Assembly (NCBI GenBank): GCA_025150425.1
Contig: CP102281.1
Coordinates: 1,178,001-1,242,000, forward strand
Source: [Eubacterium] siraeum
GTDB lineage: Bacteria; Bacillota; Clostridia; Oscillospirales; Ruminococcaceae
Direction: 5' to 3'
DNA length: 64,000 bases
In this document: positions 19,199 to 27,871 of the stretch, one piece after another
How the letters are laid out: every line of letters begins with the position of its first letter
Numbering within the stretch: the first letter of the stretch is position 1
Translations under genes and position numbers: made by a program
The notes under the pieces: generated by a model
Seen by the model: only the letters and a program-made list of their open reading frames with translations
What the model was told of the DNA's origin: nothing
Database searches by the model: none

Positions 19199-21511
19199 TT
19201 GTTTAAAATATTCGGGTATCTCAAAAACAGCATACCGCAGGTTTTGCTGATAATTGTACTGCTTATAATTCAGGCCTGGGGCGACCTTACTTTACCGCAA
19301 TATACATCGGATATTGTGGATATAGGTATACAGAACGGCGGTATAGAAAATGCGGCGGCAGATGCGCTGAGCGTTGACGGCTATAATGCGCTTGAAGCGT
19401 TTATGAATGACGAGCAGAAAAGCATACTTGCAAAAAGCTATACTCTTGTGAAAAAAGGCGAAGCGACCGATTCTCAGAAAGAACGCTTTCCCTGGTCTGC
19501 CGATAATGACGTTTATTTTCTGAATGAACTTACGGAAGATGAAAAACAACAGCTCATTAACACTGTCGATATACCTATGACGGCGGCTGAGATGATGAAA
19601 GAGCTTTCCTTTGAAGATTTGTCATCTATGACCGAAAAGCAGGGGATTAAACTTCCTTTTACTTCTTTTGAACAGGCAGGAGAAATGCTCGGTATTTCTT
19701 CCGGAAAAGCAAATGCACTGACGATTATTACGGCACTTGCGGAAAAAGGCGGCATGGGAGATACCGATTTGTCGGCATTGTCTGACAAAATATCGGAAAT
19801 GCCGGGAACTATAACAGAGCAGTCCGCAGTACGCTTTGTAAAAGACGAATATTTATCGCTGGGCGTTGATATGAACGTATTACAGCAGAACTATCTGCTG
19901 TCAGCCGGCGGAAAAATGCTGCTTATCGCACTTCTTATGATGGCGGTATCCGTGACGGTAGGTTTCTTTGCGGCGACAACAGCGGCGAAGGTCGGCAGAG
20001 ATCTAAGAGCCGGAGTGTTCAGAAATGTTGTCAGCTTTTCAAGCGCCGAGATTGACAGATTTTCCACTGCCAGCCTTATCACGAGAAGCACGAACGATAT
20101 ACAGCAGATACAGATGGTTATTGTAATGCTGCTCAGAATGGTTATATATGCGCCTATTCTCGGCATTGGCGGTGTATTTATGGTACTGACTACCGGTACG
20201 GGTATGGCGTGGATTATCGCCCTTGCCGTAATTGTTATTCTTGCGGTGGTGCTTATTCTGATGAAGATTGCGATGCCTAAATTCAAGCTGATGCAGAAAC
20301 TGGTTGATAAGCTGAACCTTGTTGCAAGGGAGATACTTACCGGTCTGCCTGTTATCCGTGCCTTCAGCCGTGAAAAATATGAAGAAGAACGTTTCGATAA
20401 AGCCAATAAGGATCTGACATCCGCAATGCTCTTCACAAACCGCACAATGACGTTTATGATGCCTCTTATGATGATGATAATGAACCTTGTAACCGTTCTT
20501 ATCATATGGGTAGGTGCAGGACAGATTTCGGACGGCTCTTTGCAGGTCGGAGATATGATGGCGTTTATCACATATACGATGCAGATTGTAATGTCATTCC
20601 TTATGCTGACAATGATTTCAATAATGCTTCCGAGAGCGGCAGTTTCCGCAGAGAGAATAAACGAAGTCATTTCAGCCGAAAAGAGCATTACTGATAAGCC
20701 CGATGCAGCAACATTCGATAAAGCGTCGCTCAGGGGCGATGTTACTTTTGATCACGTTTCGTTCCGCTATCCCGATGCAAATGAAGATGTTCTGACCGAT
20801 ATATGCTTTACCGCAAATGCGGGTGAAACGACAGCTGTTATCGGCAGTACGGGCAGCGGCAAATCAACGCTTATAAATCTCATACCGAGATTCTTTGACG
20901 TTACCGAAGGCAGTATTACTATAGACGGAACCGACATCAGAGATGTAACACAGCATTCTCTCCATGACGTTACAGGCCTTGTGTCGCAGAAAGGCGTACT
21001 GTTCTCTGGAACGATAGACAGCAATATAAGATTCGGTGCTGAAAATGCCGATGATGAAACTATCCGACTTGCCGCAGAGATTTCGCAATCGTCTGAATTT
21101 ATCGACAGCAAGCCGCTAAAATACAACGAGCCTGTTTCACAGGGCGGCACGAATGTTTCGGGCGGACAGAAACAGCGTCTGTCTATTGCCCGTGCAATTG
21201 CCAAAAAGCCTAAGATATATCTGTTTGACGACAGCTTCTCAGCACTTGATTTCAAGACAGATGTGAAGCTGAGAAAAGCACTCGCCGATAATATTCACGA
21301 TTGCACGATAATAATCGTTGCACAGCGTATCAGCACGATATTGAATGCCGACAAAATAGTTGTGCTTGACGAGGGCAGAATAGCAGGAATCGGAACTCAT
21401 AGCGAGCTTATGGAAAATTGTGAGGTATACAGGCAGATAGCACACTCGCAATTGTCGCAAAAAGACCTTGCGGCGATAGATAACGCAAAAGGGGGTGCTG
21501 TAAATGCGTAA
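19199..21511 (+). CDS. ABC exporter half-transporter, degenerate-site subunit, with large extracytoplasmic insert
   Basis: Membrane and ATPase domains fused, 770 residues, much longer than the usual 570-620. Between the first membrane segment (residues 13-30) and the second (about 238-262) lies a soluble insert of some 190 residues, predicted to be outside the cell. The ATPase domain has Walker A GSTGSGKST, signature VSGGQKQR and Walker B ending in DD (LFDDSFSALD), where the catalytic Glu is Asp. This marks it as the subunit that forms the degenerate site in a heterodimer such as TM287/288 or LmrCD. TTG start after AAAGGGAG; it overlaps the partner gene by 8 bases. Confidence 0.92.
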   Translation: MFKIFGYLKNSIPQVLLIIVLLIIQAWGDLTLPQYTSDIVDIGIQNGGIENAAADALSVDGYNALEAFMNDEQKSILAKSYTLVKKGEATDSQKERFPWSADNDVYFLNELTEDEKQQLINTVDIPMTAAEMMKELSFEDLSSMTEKQGIKLPFTSFEQAGEMLGISSGKANALTIITALAEKGGMGDTDLSALSDKISEMPGTITEQSAVRFVKDEYLSLGVDMNVLQQNYLLSAGGKMLLIALLMMAVSVTVGFFAATTAAKVGRDLRAGVFRNVVSFSSAEIDRFSTASLITRSTNDIQQIQMVIVMLLRMVIYAPILGIGGVFMVLTTGTGMAWIIALAVIVILAVVLILMKIAMPKFKLMQKLVDKLNLVAREILTGLPVIRAFSREKYEEERFDKANKDLTSAMLFTNRTMTFMMPLMMMIMNLVTVLIIWVGAGQISDGSLQVGDMMAFITYTMQIVMSFLMLTMISIMLPRAAVSAERINEVISAEKSITDKPDAATFDKASLRGDVTFDHVSFRYPDANEDVLTDICFTANAGETTAVIGSTGSGKSTLINLIPRFFDVTEGSITIDGTDIRDVTQHSLHDVTGLVSQKGVLFSGTIDSNIRFGAENADDETIRLAAEISQSSEFIDSKPLKYNEPVSQGGTNVSGGQKQRLSIARAIAKKPKIYLFDDSFSALDFKTDVKLRKALADNIHDCTIIIVAQRISTILNADKIVVLDEGRIAGIGTHSELMENCEVYRQIAHSQLSQKDLAAIDNAKGGAVNA

Positions 21512-23348
21512 TTCTCACAGAGGAGGACCCGGCGCTCCTGTAGAAAAGGCAAAGGATTTCAAGGGCAGTATCGGAAAACTGGCAAGGTATATGAGCGAAT
21601 ATAAGATTTCGCTTGTTTTCGTTGTGATATTCGCAATTACATCAACCGTATTCAATATTATCGGTCCTAAGCTGATGGGTAATGCCACAACGGAGATTTT
21701 CAACGGCATTATCGCAAAGGTAAACGGTACGGGCGACATGAACTTTGATGCGCTCGGCGCTATACTTCTATTGCTTATAGGATTTTATCTTATCAGCAGT
21801 ATCTGTTCGTTTATACAGGGCTGGCTGATGACGGGCGTTTCACAGAAGGTCAGCTACAGACTCCGTAAGGAGCTTATCGCAAAGATAAACCGTATGCCGA
21901 TGAACTATTTTGACAAAAGCACGCACGGTGAGGCACTGTCAAGAGTAACAAATGATGTGGATACTTTGGCACAGAATCTGAATCAGAGCATTACACAGCT
22001 TGTCACCTCTGTTACCACTATCATAGGTGTAATGGTAATGATGCTGTCGATAAGCCCGCTTATGACGCTTATCGCCGTTCTTATTCTTCCTGTTTCGATG
22101 GTGCTTGTGCTTTTCGTTGTAAAGATTTCTCAGAAGTATTTCAAGTCGCAACAGGAGTATCTCGGTCACATAAACGGACAGGTCGAGGAAATCTACAGCG
22201 GTCACAATATTGTCAAGGCGTTCAACCGTGAGGAACGTGTTATCGAAGATTTTAACGAGGCAAATGATATTTTATATAAGTCTGCGTGGAAGTCGCAGTT
22301 TTTCTCCGGTGTTATGATGCCTGTTATGACCTTTGTGGGAAATCTGGGATACGTTGCCGTTGCTGTTGTCGGAGGTTTACTGGCGGCAAACGGAACTATA
22401 ATGGTCGGCGATATATTATCGTTTATCCAGTACGTCAAGAACTTCACACAGCCTATAACACAGCTGGCACAGGTATCAAGTATGCTTCAGTCGACCGCCG
22501 CAGCCGCCGAGAGAGTATTTGAATTCCTGGCAGAGGACGAAGAAGAGCAATGTGCAAAGGAACACGCAATGCTTACCGATACCTCAGGCAATACCAGAAA
22601 TGTAACAACGCTTGATATTACCGGTGATGTAACGTTTGAACACGTTCGTTTCGGCTACACCCCCGAAAAGATAATAATCAATGATTTCAGTGCAAGGGTC
22701 AGACAGGGACAGAAGATAGCTATAGTCGGACCTACCGGAGCAGGAAAAACAACCATTGTCAAACTGCTTATGCGTTTCTATGAGCTTAACGGCGGAAGGA
22801 TACTTATTGACGGGTATGACATAGCAGACTTCGACAGGAGCGAGCTTAGAGAGCTTTTCGGAATGGTGCTTCAGGATACATGGCTGTTCAAGGGCAGTAT
22901 TATGGAGAATATCCGATACGGAAAGCTTGATGCGACAGATGATGAAGTTATTGCCGCCGCAAAAGCGGCTCACGTTGACCATTTCATAAGGACGCTTCCC
23001 GGCGGTTATGATATGGAGTTAAACGAGGAAGCATCCAACGTATCGCAGGGTCAGAAACAGCTTCTGACAATAGCAAGAGCGATTCTTGCAAATAACAAGA
23101 TACTGATTCTTGACGAGGCTACAAGCTCGGTCGATACCCGTACCGAGATACAGATACAAAAGGCTATGGATAATCTTATGAAAGGCAGAACAAGCTTTGT
23201 AATAGCACATCGCCTGTCTACGATAAAAGATGCCGACCTTATACTCGTTCTTAAGGACGGAGATATTATCGAGCAGGGTAACCACGAGGAACTTATTGCA
23301 AAGAACGGTTTCTATGCCGAGCTTTATAATTCACAGTTTGACAGCTGA
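21504..23348 (+). CDS. ABC exporter half-transporter, catalytic subunit
   Basis: A 614-residue partner of the preceding half-transporter. Six membrane segments (about residues 30-330) are followed by an ATPase domain with Walker A GPTGAGKTT, signature VSQGQKQL (SQGQ in place of SGGQ) and Walker B LILDEATSSVD with the catalytic Glu intact. An exporter of drugs, peptides or lipids is the family expectation; the substrate is unknown. The 8-base overlap and GGGGGTG ribosome site inside the upstream gene favour equal synthesis. A terminator follows. Confidence 0.93.
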   Translation: MRNSHRGGPGAPVEKAKDFKGSIGKLARYMSEYKISLVFVVIFAITSTVFNIIGPKLMGNATTEIFNGIIAKVNGTGDMNFDALGAILLLLIGFYLISSICSFIQGWLMTGVSQKVSYRLRKELIAKINRMPMNYFDKSTHGEALSRVTNDVDTLAQNLNQSITQLVTSVTTIIGVMVMMLSISPLMTLIAVLILPVSMVLVLFVVKISQKYFKSQQEYLGHINGQVEEIYSGHNIVKAFNREERVIEDFNEANDILYKSAWKSQFFSGVMMPVMTFVGNLGYVAVAVVGGLLAANGTIMVGDILSFIQYVKNFTQPITQLAQVSSMLQSTAAAAERVFEFLAEDEEEQCAKEHAMLTDTSGNTRNVTTLDITGDVTFEHVRFGYTPEKIIINDFSARVRQGQKIAIVGPTGAGKTTIVKLLMRFYELNGGRILIDGYDIADFDRSELRELFGMVLQDTWLFKGSIMENIRYGKLDATDDEVIAAAKAAHVDHFIRTLPGGYDMELNEEASNVSQGQKQLLTIARAILANNKILILDEATSSVDTRTEIQIQKAMDNLMKGRTSFVIAHRLSTIKDADLILVLKDGDIIEQGNHEELIAKNGFYAELYNSQFDS

Positions 23349-23381
23349 TACCGCAGAGGCTTGGAGATTTATTAAGAATTT

Positions 23382-23425
23382 GCAAAGGTGCAAAGCAGAA
23401 ATGTTTTGTGCCTTTTGCTTTTTGC
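23382..23425 (+). terminator. Intrinsic terminator of ABC cassette 1
   Basis: GCAAAGGTGCAAA pairs with TTTTGTGCCTTTTGC (one bulge, two G-T pairs) followed by CTTTTTG. Confidence 0.7.
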
Positions 23426-23527
23426 CCGGAGAATTAATCGTAAATCGTGCTGTTTCGCTTTATACGGCGGTAAAAGCAACCGGATATTTTGCCGTAAAAT
23501 AAATTACCTGCCTTGTTGTTTCCGACC

Positions 23528-23556
23528 TTGACAATGAATTTAAAAGGGAATATACT
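23528..23556 (+). promoter_or_regulatory. Sigma-A promoter for the aspartoacylase-like pair
   Basis: A perfect TTGACA (23528-23533), a 17-bp spacer and TATACT (23551-23556). Its position shows that in-frame start codons further upstream (from 23513) are not used and supports the TTG start at 23588. Confidence 0.85.
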
Positions 23557-23587
23557 TATAACAACGACAGATTTCGGAGGTGTCTAT

Positions 23588-24520
23588 TTGTTACAGGACG
23601 TTGTATCCGTTTCACTCCCTGTGAATGAGCGGATGATGATAAAAAAGAATCATTTTGAGCCGTACAACCTTACAGGTAACGAAAAGCGTATATGTATAGT
23701 TACAGGTATTCACGGCGATGAACTGGAAGGGCAGTACGTTTGCTATGAACTGATAAGAAAGCTCAGCGAAAACAGGCATTTGCTCAGCGGTATAGTTGAT
23801 ATATATCCGTCTATGAATCCGCTCGGAATGGATTCGATAAAGCGTGAGATGCCGATATTTGACCTTGATATGAATATGATATTTCCGGGCTCGGAAACCG
23901 GTGCGGTGGCTGAGCATATTGCCGCCGCTATCATGAACGATATAAAGGGTGCGGATATATGTATTGACATTCACGCAAGCAATATATTCCTGCGTGAAAT
24001 TCCGCAGGTGCGTATTTCGGAAGAAACTGCGCCGAAGCTGTTGCCCTATGCCAAAATGCTGAATGTTGACTTTATATGGGTACACTCCAGCGTCACTGTT
24101 ATGGAGGCTACTCTCTCGCACAGCCTTAACAAAGAGGGAACACCGACACTTGTTGCTGAAATGGGTGTTGGAATGCGTATAACCAAGTCTTACGGCGATC
24201 AGCTCCTTGACGGAATATTCAACCTGATGGCTGAGATGGGAATATGGACAGGTGAAACGAAGAAGGTTTCTCATCCTATTGTTTCTACAGACGGAAACGT
24301 ATCGTTCATATATTCGGATACATCCGGTATTTTTATGCCCGCAATAAAGCACTGGGCAGGAATATCCAAGGGAGATCATATAGGCGATATACTAGATCCG
24401 CTTTCGGGTGCTGTCGAACAGGAAATATTCGCACCTTGCAGCGGTATTGTATTTACGTTGCGTGAGTACCCCGTTGTATATGAAGGCTCGTTGCTTGCAA
24501 GAATACTCGGAGGGTGCTGA
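23588..24520 (+). CDS. Succinylglutamate desuccinylase/aspartoacylase-family zinc enzyme, active-site complete
   Basis: A 310-residue cytoplasmic M14-like deacylase. The start is the TTG at 23588, 6 bases after CGGAGGT. Zinc ligands are His42 and Glu45 (GIHGDE) and His129 (DIHAS); the probable general base is Glu191 (LVAEMG). Substrate-anchoring residues in the NP...R region and FPG near residue 100 are present. The C-terminal beta domain ends in the family's ILDPLSG and IFAPCSGIVFTL strands. Known relatives remove acyl groups from acyl-amino acids such as N-acetylaspartate or N-succinylglutamate; the substrate here is unknown. A diverged copy starts 1 base downstream. Confidence 0.88.
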   Translation: MLQDVVSVSLPVNERMMIKKNHFEPYNLTGNEKRICIVTGIHGDELEGQYVCYELIRKLSENRHLLSGIVDIYPSMNPLGMDSIKREMPIFDLDMNMIFPGSETGAVAEHIAAAIMNDIKGADICIDIHASNIFLREIPQVRISEETAPKLLPYAKMLNVDFIWVHSSVTVMEATLSHSLNKEGTPTLVAEMGVGMRITKSYGDQLLDGIFNLMAEMGIWTGETKKVSHPIVSTDGNVSFIYSDTSGIFMPAIKHWAGISKGDHIGDILDPLSGAVEQEIFAPCSGIVFTLREYPVVYEGSLLARILGGC

Positions 24521-24521
24521 A

Positions 24522-25457
24522 ATGAATAAAGAAAACATAGTTACATTGAAATCGCCTTACCGTGATGATTTTCAGATAAACGGATACAGATTCGGTAAGG
24601 GTGAAAAAACCTGTTGTATAGTCGGTGCAATGCGTGGCAACGAGGTCCAGCAGTTATATGTATGCTCACAGATCATAAGAGCCCTTTCAAATATTGAAAA
24701 GAAGGGCGATCTGGTTTACGGTAAGCAGATAATGGTCATCCCTTCGCTGAATCCGTTTTCGATGAATATCCAGCGCCGTTTCTGGTCGGTAGATAATACA
24801 GATCTCAACAGAATGTTCCCCGGTGACGCACACGGAAAGACCACACAGAGAATAGCCGCGGGCATATTCGATTTTATAAAGGAATATCAGTACGGCATTC
24901 AGTTTACTTCATTCTATATTTCCGGTGACTTTATACCTCATGTAAGAATGATGGATACCGAGCATAAAAACATAGGACTTGCAAATTTATTCGGTCTTCC
25001 GTATATACTTCTCAGAAAGCCAAAGCCGTTTGACACGGCAACGCTGAACTTCAACTGGCAGAACTGTGATACGAGCGCATTTTCCGTATATACAAACGAA
25101 ACAGAGCATATTGACGAAGAATCGGCAAATATAGCGGTAAGCGCTGTACTTCGTTTTTTGTCGAGAATGGGCGTCATAAAGTATCAGAGCCACGGCGGTT
25201 ATATGGCAACTACGCTTGAAGAAGAGCATCTGATGTCGGTACACGCTAAAAGCGGCGGAATATACCGCAGGATAAAACAGCCCGGCGACGAGGTGGAGCA
25301 GGGAGATGTAATGGCAGAGATACTCGATCCGTTTGAAGGCACGGTCAAGGAAGAAATCAAGTCGCCCGCAAACGGAATTGTATTCTTTGCGCATAAATCA
25401 CCGCTCGTACTTGAAAACTCGGTCGTTTATAAGATAATCAAAAGATTGCATATCTGA
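24522..25457 (+). CDS. Aspartoacylase-like paralog lacking zinc ligands (probable pseudoenzyme)
   Basis: A 311-residue paralog of the preceding gene, aligning over its whole length with almost the same residue numbering. The structural motifs remain (SLNPFSMN, LNRMFPGD at 95-102, ILDPFEGTVKEE, SPANGIVFF), but the active site has gone: Arg38 replaces the first zinc His, Thr129 the third zinc ligand, and Tyr190 stands where the catalytic Glu would be; only Glu41 is kept. The start at ATG 24522 follows GGAGGGTG. The frame is intact and the hydrophobic pattern preserved, so it is not a decaying gene. A regulatory or structural partner of the active copy is the likely role (inference). Confidence 0.85.
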   Translation: MNKENIVTLKSPYRDDFQINGYRFGKGEKTCCIVGAMRGNEVQQLYVCSQIIRALSNIEKKGDLVYGKQIMVIPSLNPFSMNIQRRFWSVDNTDLNRMFPGDAHGKTTQRIAAGIFDFIKEYQYGIQFTSFYISGDFIPHVRMMDTEHKNIGLANLFGLPYILLRKPKPFDTATLNFNWQNCDTSAFSVYTNETEHIDEESANIAVSAVLRFLSRMGVIKYQSHGGYMATTLEEEHLMSVHAKSGGIYRRIKQPGDEVEQGDVMAEILDPFEGTVKEEIKSPANGIVFFAHKSPLVLENSVVYKIIKRLHI

Positions 25458-25494
25458 TGGTGTTGCGATTATTTCAGGAAAACAGATAAAAAAT

Positions 25495-25532
25495 GAGCCA
25501 TACAGAGTAGGTATTCTCTGTATGGCTCTTTT
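25495..25532 (+). terminator. Intrinsic terminator of the aspartoacylase-like pair
   Basis: A 13-bp perfect stem (GAGCCATACAGAG with CTCTGTATGGCTC), 8-nt loop, then TTTT. Confidence 0.9.
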
Positions 25533-25863
25533 ACAGCGGCCGTGTATGTGGATGTTGGCAGATAACAGGGTGTGGCATTGAGGGTAGTTTTGATGGGAAT
25601 TTGCTTTTGATTTATGCCGGATAACCTGTATATTAATAAGCACTGCTAAAAAACGACCTATATATATAACGCAGAAAGTCCGAAAATGTGACGTCATATT
25701 TGATGCTAATTTTGCATTTTGCTGATATTTTGTACACCTGCACAAAAAACGAATTTTCAACGTCTTGCTTTTATGCACAAATACAACATTTATTATTACA
25801 AAAATGTAAATAAAGAACAAGTAAAAATGTGGCACATATTTCAGATTTATTTGGCGGAAAATA
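25533..25863. other. AT-rich gap without a recognisable gene
   Basis: About 330 bp between two terminators of converging units. No open frame with a ribosome site, no strong promoter and no RNA fold was recognised. It holds an 8-bp palindrome TGACGTCA near 25691 and AT-rich sequence towards the right. Confidence 0.5.
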
Positions 25864-25888
25864 AAAACCGGGCAAAATACCCGGTTTT
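25864..25888 (-). terminator. Intrinsic terminator of the zinc-ribbon operon
   Basis: AAAACCGGG pairs with CCCGGTTTT across a 7-nt loop; on the minus strand the stem is followed by TTTTTATTTT. Confidence 0.9.
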
Positions 25889-25917
25889 ATAATATGATTA
25901 TGATTTTGCGTTTGTAA

Positions 25918-26586
25918 TTAACCTTGACGGTTACTGTCCGGATTTGCCGCACCGCAGTTTGAACAGAATTTCTGTCCTGCGGAATTTTTGTTTCCGCATA
26001 CGCAGTACCACTCGCTGTTTTGAGAAACGTTGCTTGTCGGCTGAGCTGCCGCTTCTGTATTGCTCTGTGCGTAAGTCTGATAATTCTGCTGAGGACTGCT
26101 GCAGTTATAGTAGCCGTTCTGAAAAGAAGTATTGCAGTTATTGTAACCGGGCATATTATATGCCTGACTGCGTGCCGCCGTATTTGCCGCTGCGGCTGCC
26201 GTAAGCGTTTTGTCGGCCATTGTTTTGAAGCCGATAACGGTAGCGAATATGCCGAAAGCGGCTATAAGAATGCACACTATCATTGAAACTACAAATACCG
26301 CATTAACAACGGAAATAGCAAAATCCATCGCTTCATTTGCCGTTGCAAAATCCTCAAAATCAAGTTCTCCGCTTGCAATAGCGTCATAAAGCATCTGCCT
26401 GAAAGCGTCGCCTCCGAAAATACCGTTCATAACACCGAGAGAAACAACGCCTGTCAGCTCGAAGAATGTGATTACCGCTGTAATTATTGTTGTTACAGTT
26501 ATGCCTGTACGGCTGTTTGTCATCGGCTCCTGCTTATATCTGGAGCAGAGAACAAGCACAATTATAGAAAGCGCTATAAGTACCAA
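25918..26586 (-). CDS. Membrane protein with C-terminal zinc ribbon (third of three paralogs)
   Basis: A 222-residue protein of unknown function. Membrane segments lie at about residues 1-14, 28-50 and 92-118; a low-complexity linker rich in Asn, Gln, Tyr, Ala and Ser (about 130-190) leads to a zinc ribbon with cysteines in YCVCGNKNSAGQKFCSNCGA (CxC...CxxC). The probable start is a TTG at 26586 behind AAGGAG; an ATG closer to the ribosome site is out of frame. Last gene of a minus-strand operon with two shorter relatives upstream; followed by a terminator. Confidence 0.75.
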   Translation of the reverse strand: MVLIALSIIVLVLCSRYKQEPMTNSRTGITVTTIITAVITFFELTGVVSLGVMNGIFGGDAFRQMLYDAIASGELDFEDFATANEAMDFAISVVNAVFVVSMIVCILIAAFGIFATVIGFKTMADKTLTAAAAANTAARSQAYNMPGYNNCNTSFQNGYYNCSSPQQNYQTYAQSNTEAAAQPTSNVSQNSEWYCVCGNKNSAGQKFCSNCGAANPDSNRQG

Positions 26587-26609
26587 TTTGCATATCTCCT
26601 TTGAAGAAT

Positions 26610-27113
26610 TTATCTTATATGTCCGCAGTAAATACAGAATTTGTTGTCAGATTCGTTGTACTTACCACAGCTTGTACACTGCCATGCGGTATTTTCGGTT
26701 GTAAAGCTCTGCTGAACATTTGCGGCAGATTGTGCGTGGTATATCTGCTGTGCTCTTGCGGCGTTTACTCTCTGCTGTTCGCTGTAAGCCGCAGAGGTGA
26801 GCTCATTGTTGCTCATACACTTGTATCCCTTGATACAGGCGATGACACTCAGAGTGATAACGCCGCAGTAGTATATCACGGTTATTGCAAAGACACTTGA
26901 AGCGAACACTGACAGAATGGGGTAATATTTTTCGCTCTCCGAACCGTAATACATCGGTAATACGCCGAACAGAAACGACATCAGTTTAATTGATGCCAGA
27001 ACTGTCAGAATAATAGTCAGCACCTTGATTCCGGTAAGTTTTGAAACGATAGGACAACTCTTATAAGAACTGCATAAAACGAGTAAAGCAATAGCAATAC
27101 CTATATGGAGCAT
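26610..27113 (-). CDS. Membrane protein with C-terminal zinc ribbon (second of three paralogs)
   Basis: A 167-residue protein with an N-terminal hydrophobic segment, two further membrane segments (about residues 27-50 and 68-95) and a zinc ribbon at the very end (WQCTSCGKYNESDNKFCIYC). It shares with its neighbours the LVLCSSYK-type opening followed by a short loop with GI.V, the segment order and the ribbon spacing, so it arose by tandem duplication. ATG with GGAGG upstream. Function unknown. Confidence 0.77.
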   Translation of the reverse strand: MLHIGIAIALLVLCSSYKSCPIVSKLTGIKVLTIILTVLASIKLMSFLFGVLPMYYGSESEKYYPILSVFASSVFAITVIYYCGVITLSVIACIKGYKCMSNNELTSAAYSEQQRVNAARAQQIYHAQSAANVQQSFTTENTAWQCTSCGKYNESDNKFCIYCGHIR

Positions 27114-27125
27114 ACAAGTCCCTCC

Positions 27126-27770
27126 TTACTGACCGTTAGCGTTGCCGGAAGGCGCATTGTATTTTGGTGCGCCGCACTGCGAACAGAAATCTCCGCCTAT
27201 ATCCTTGTTTATTGTACCGCAAACGTTACATTTCCACGTGTTGCACTGAGGCTGCTGCATCTGCTGGGGCGGAACTGCGAAGCCTGCTCTGTACTGCTGC
27301 TGTAATGCGGCCGCTTTATCAAAGGCTTTCTTTTTAAGCTCTTTGTCAGAAAGCGTTGTATATCCTACAATACACATTATAATTCCCGCAATGACCGTTG
27401 CGATTATAACGATATAGTATGACACATATATTGCATATTCGCTTGTTCCCGGTACAAAGGAAGTGAAATTGTAGCTTGTGAAATAGTCGTAAGGGTTGCA
27501 AAGAAGCCTGAAAAAGTCAATCTTGAACAGCAGAAGAATTGAATCGAATACAGTAAGCAATACCGTTATTGCAGTAAGCGATTTTCTCTTGCCGAGCGTG
27601 GGATTTTTTCTGTATTTGGCAGTTATAATAAGCACTGTTATTATAAAAACAACAACTGCCAGATAAAAAATAAATCCGTCAAACAGACTGGACAACAATT
27701 TGTCTGTGGTCGAATTGAAATTTTCTGTGTCATTCAGAAATCGGCTTGCAGATGTAAGTAAATTGATCAT
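27126..27770 (-). CDS. Membrane protein with C-terminal zinc ribbon (first of three paralogs)
   Basis: A 214-residue protein with a longer N-terminus before the first membrane segment (about residues 30-50), then segments near 65-90 and 115-140. A TLSDKELKKKAFDKAAA stretch precedes a Gln-rich linker and a zinc ribbon (WKCNVCGTINKDIGGDFCSQ, then CG). The matching piece in the other two copies is MADKTLT or MSNNELT. ATG start after AAGGAGG. First gene of the operon, read from a promoter shared divergently with galE. Function unknown. Confidence 0.77.
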   Translation of the reverse strand: MINLLTSASRFLNDTENFNSTTDKLLSSLFDGFIFYLAVVVFIITVLIITAKYRKNPTLGKRKSLTAITVLLTVFDSILLLFKIDFFRLLCNPYDYFTSYNFTSFVPGTSEYAIYVSYYIVIIATVIAGIIMCIVGYTTLSDKELKKKAFDKAAALQQQYRAGFAVPPQQMQQPQCNTWKCNVCGTINKDIGGDFCSQCGAPKYNAPSGNANGQ

Positions 27771-27823
27771 TTTGAATCCTCCTTAAAAAATAAAGCAAAT
27801 TAATGTAAAAAAACTTCTACTGA

Positions 27824-27856
27824 TGTGATTTTATCACATTATTTCCTCTTTGTCAA
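27824..27856 (-). promoter_or_regulatory. Promoter of the zinc-ribbon operon with a palindrome over the -10 box
   Basis: On the minus strand TTGACA (27851-27856) and TAAAAT (27828-27833) have a 17-bp spacer. TGTGAT-TTT-ATCACA (27824-27838), a perfect 6-bp inverted repeat, covers the -10 box, so a repressor bound there would block transcription. The binding protein is unknown. Confidence 0.8.
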
Positions 27857-27871
27857 TCAAAGTAAAAAATA

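Noticed and set aside
19891-20688. A 265-codon minus-strand frame rich in Ile, Thr and Ser
   Set aside because: It is antisense to the membrane domain of the ABC half-transporter and has no ribosome site or family match.
23513-23587. Longer N-terminus for the first aspartoacylase-like protein
   Set aside because: The extra codons contain the promoter (23528-23556); GGAGGT and the TTG at 23588 give a proper start.
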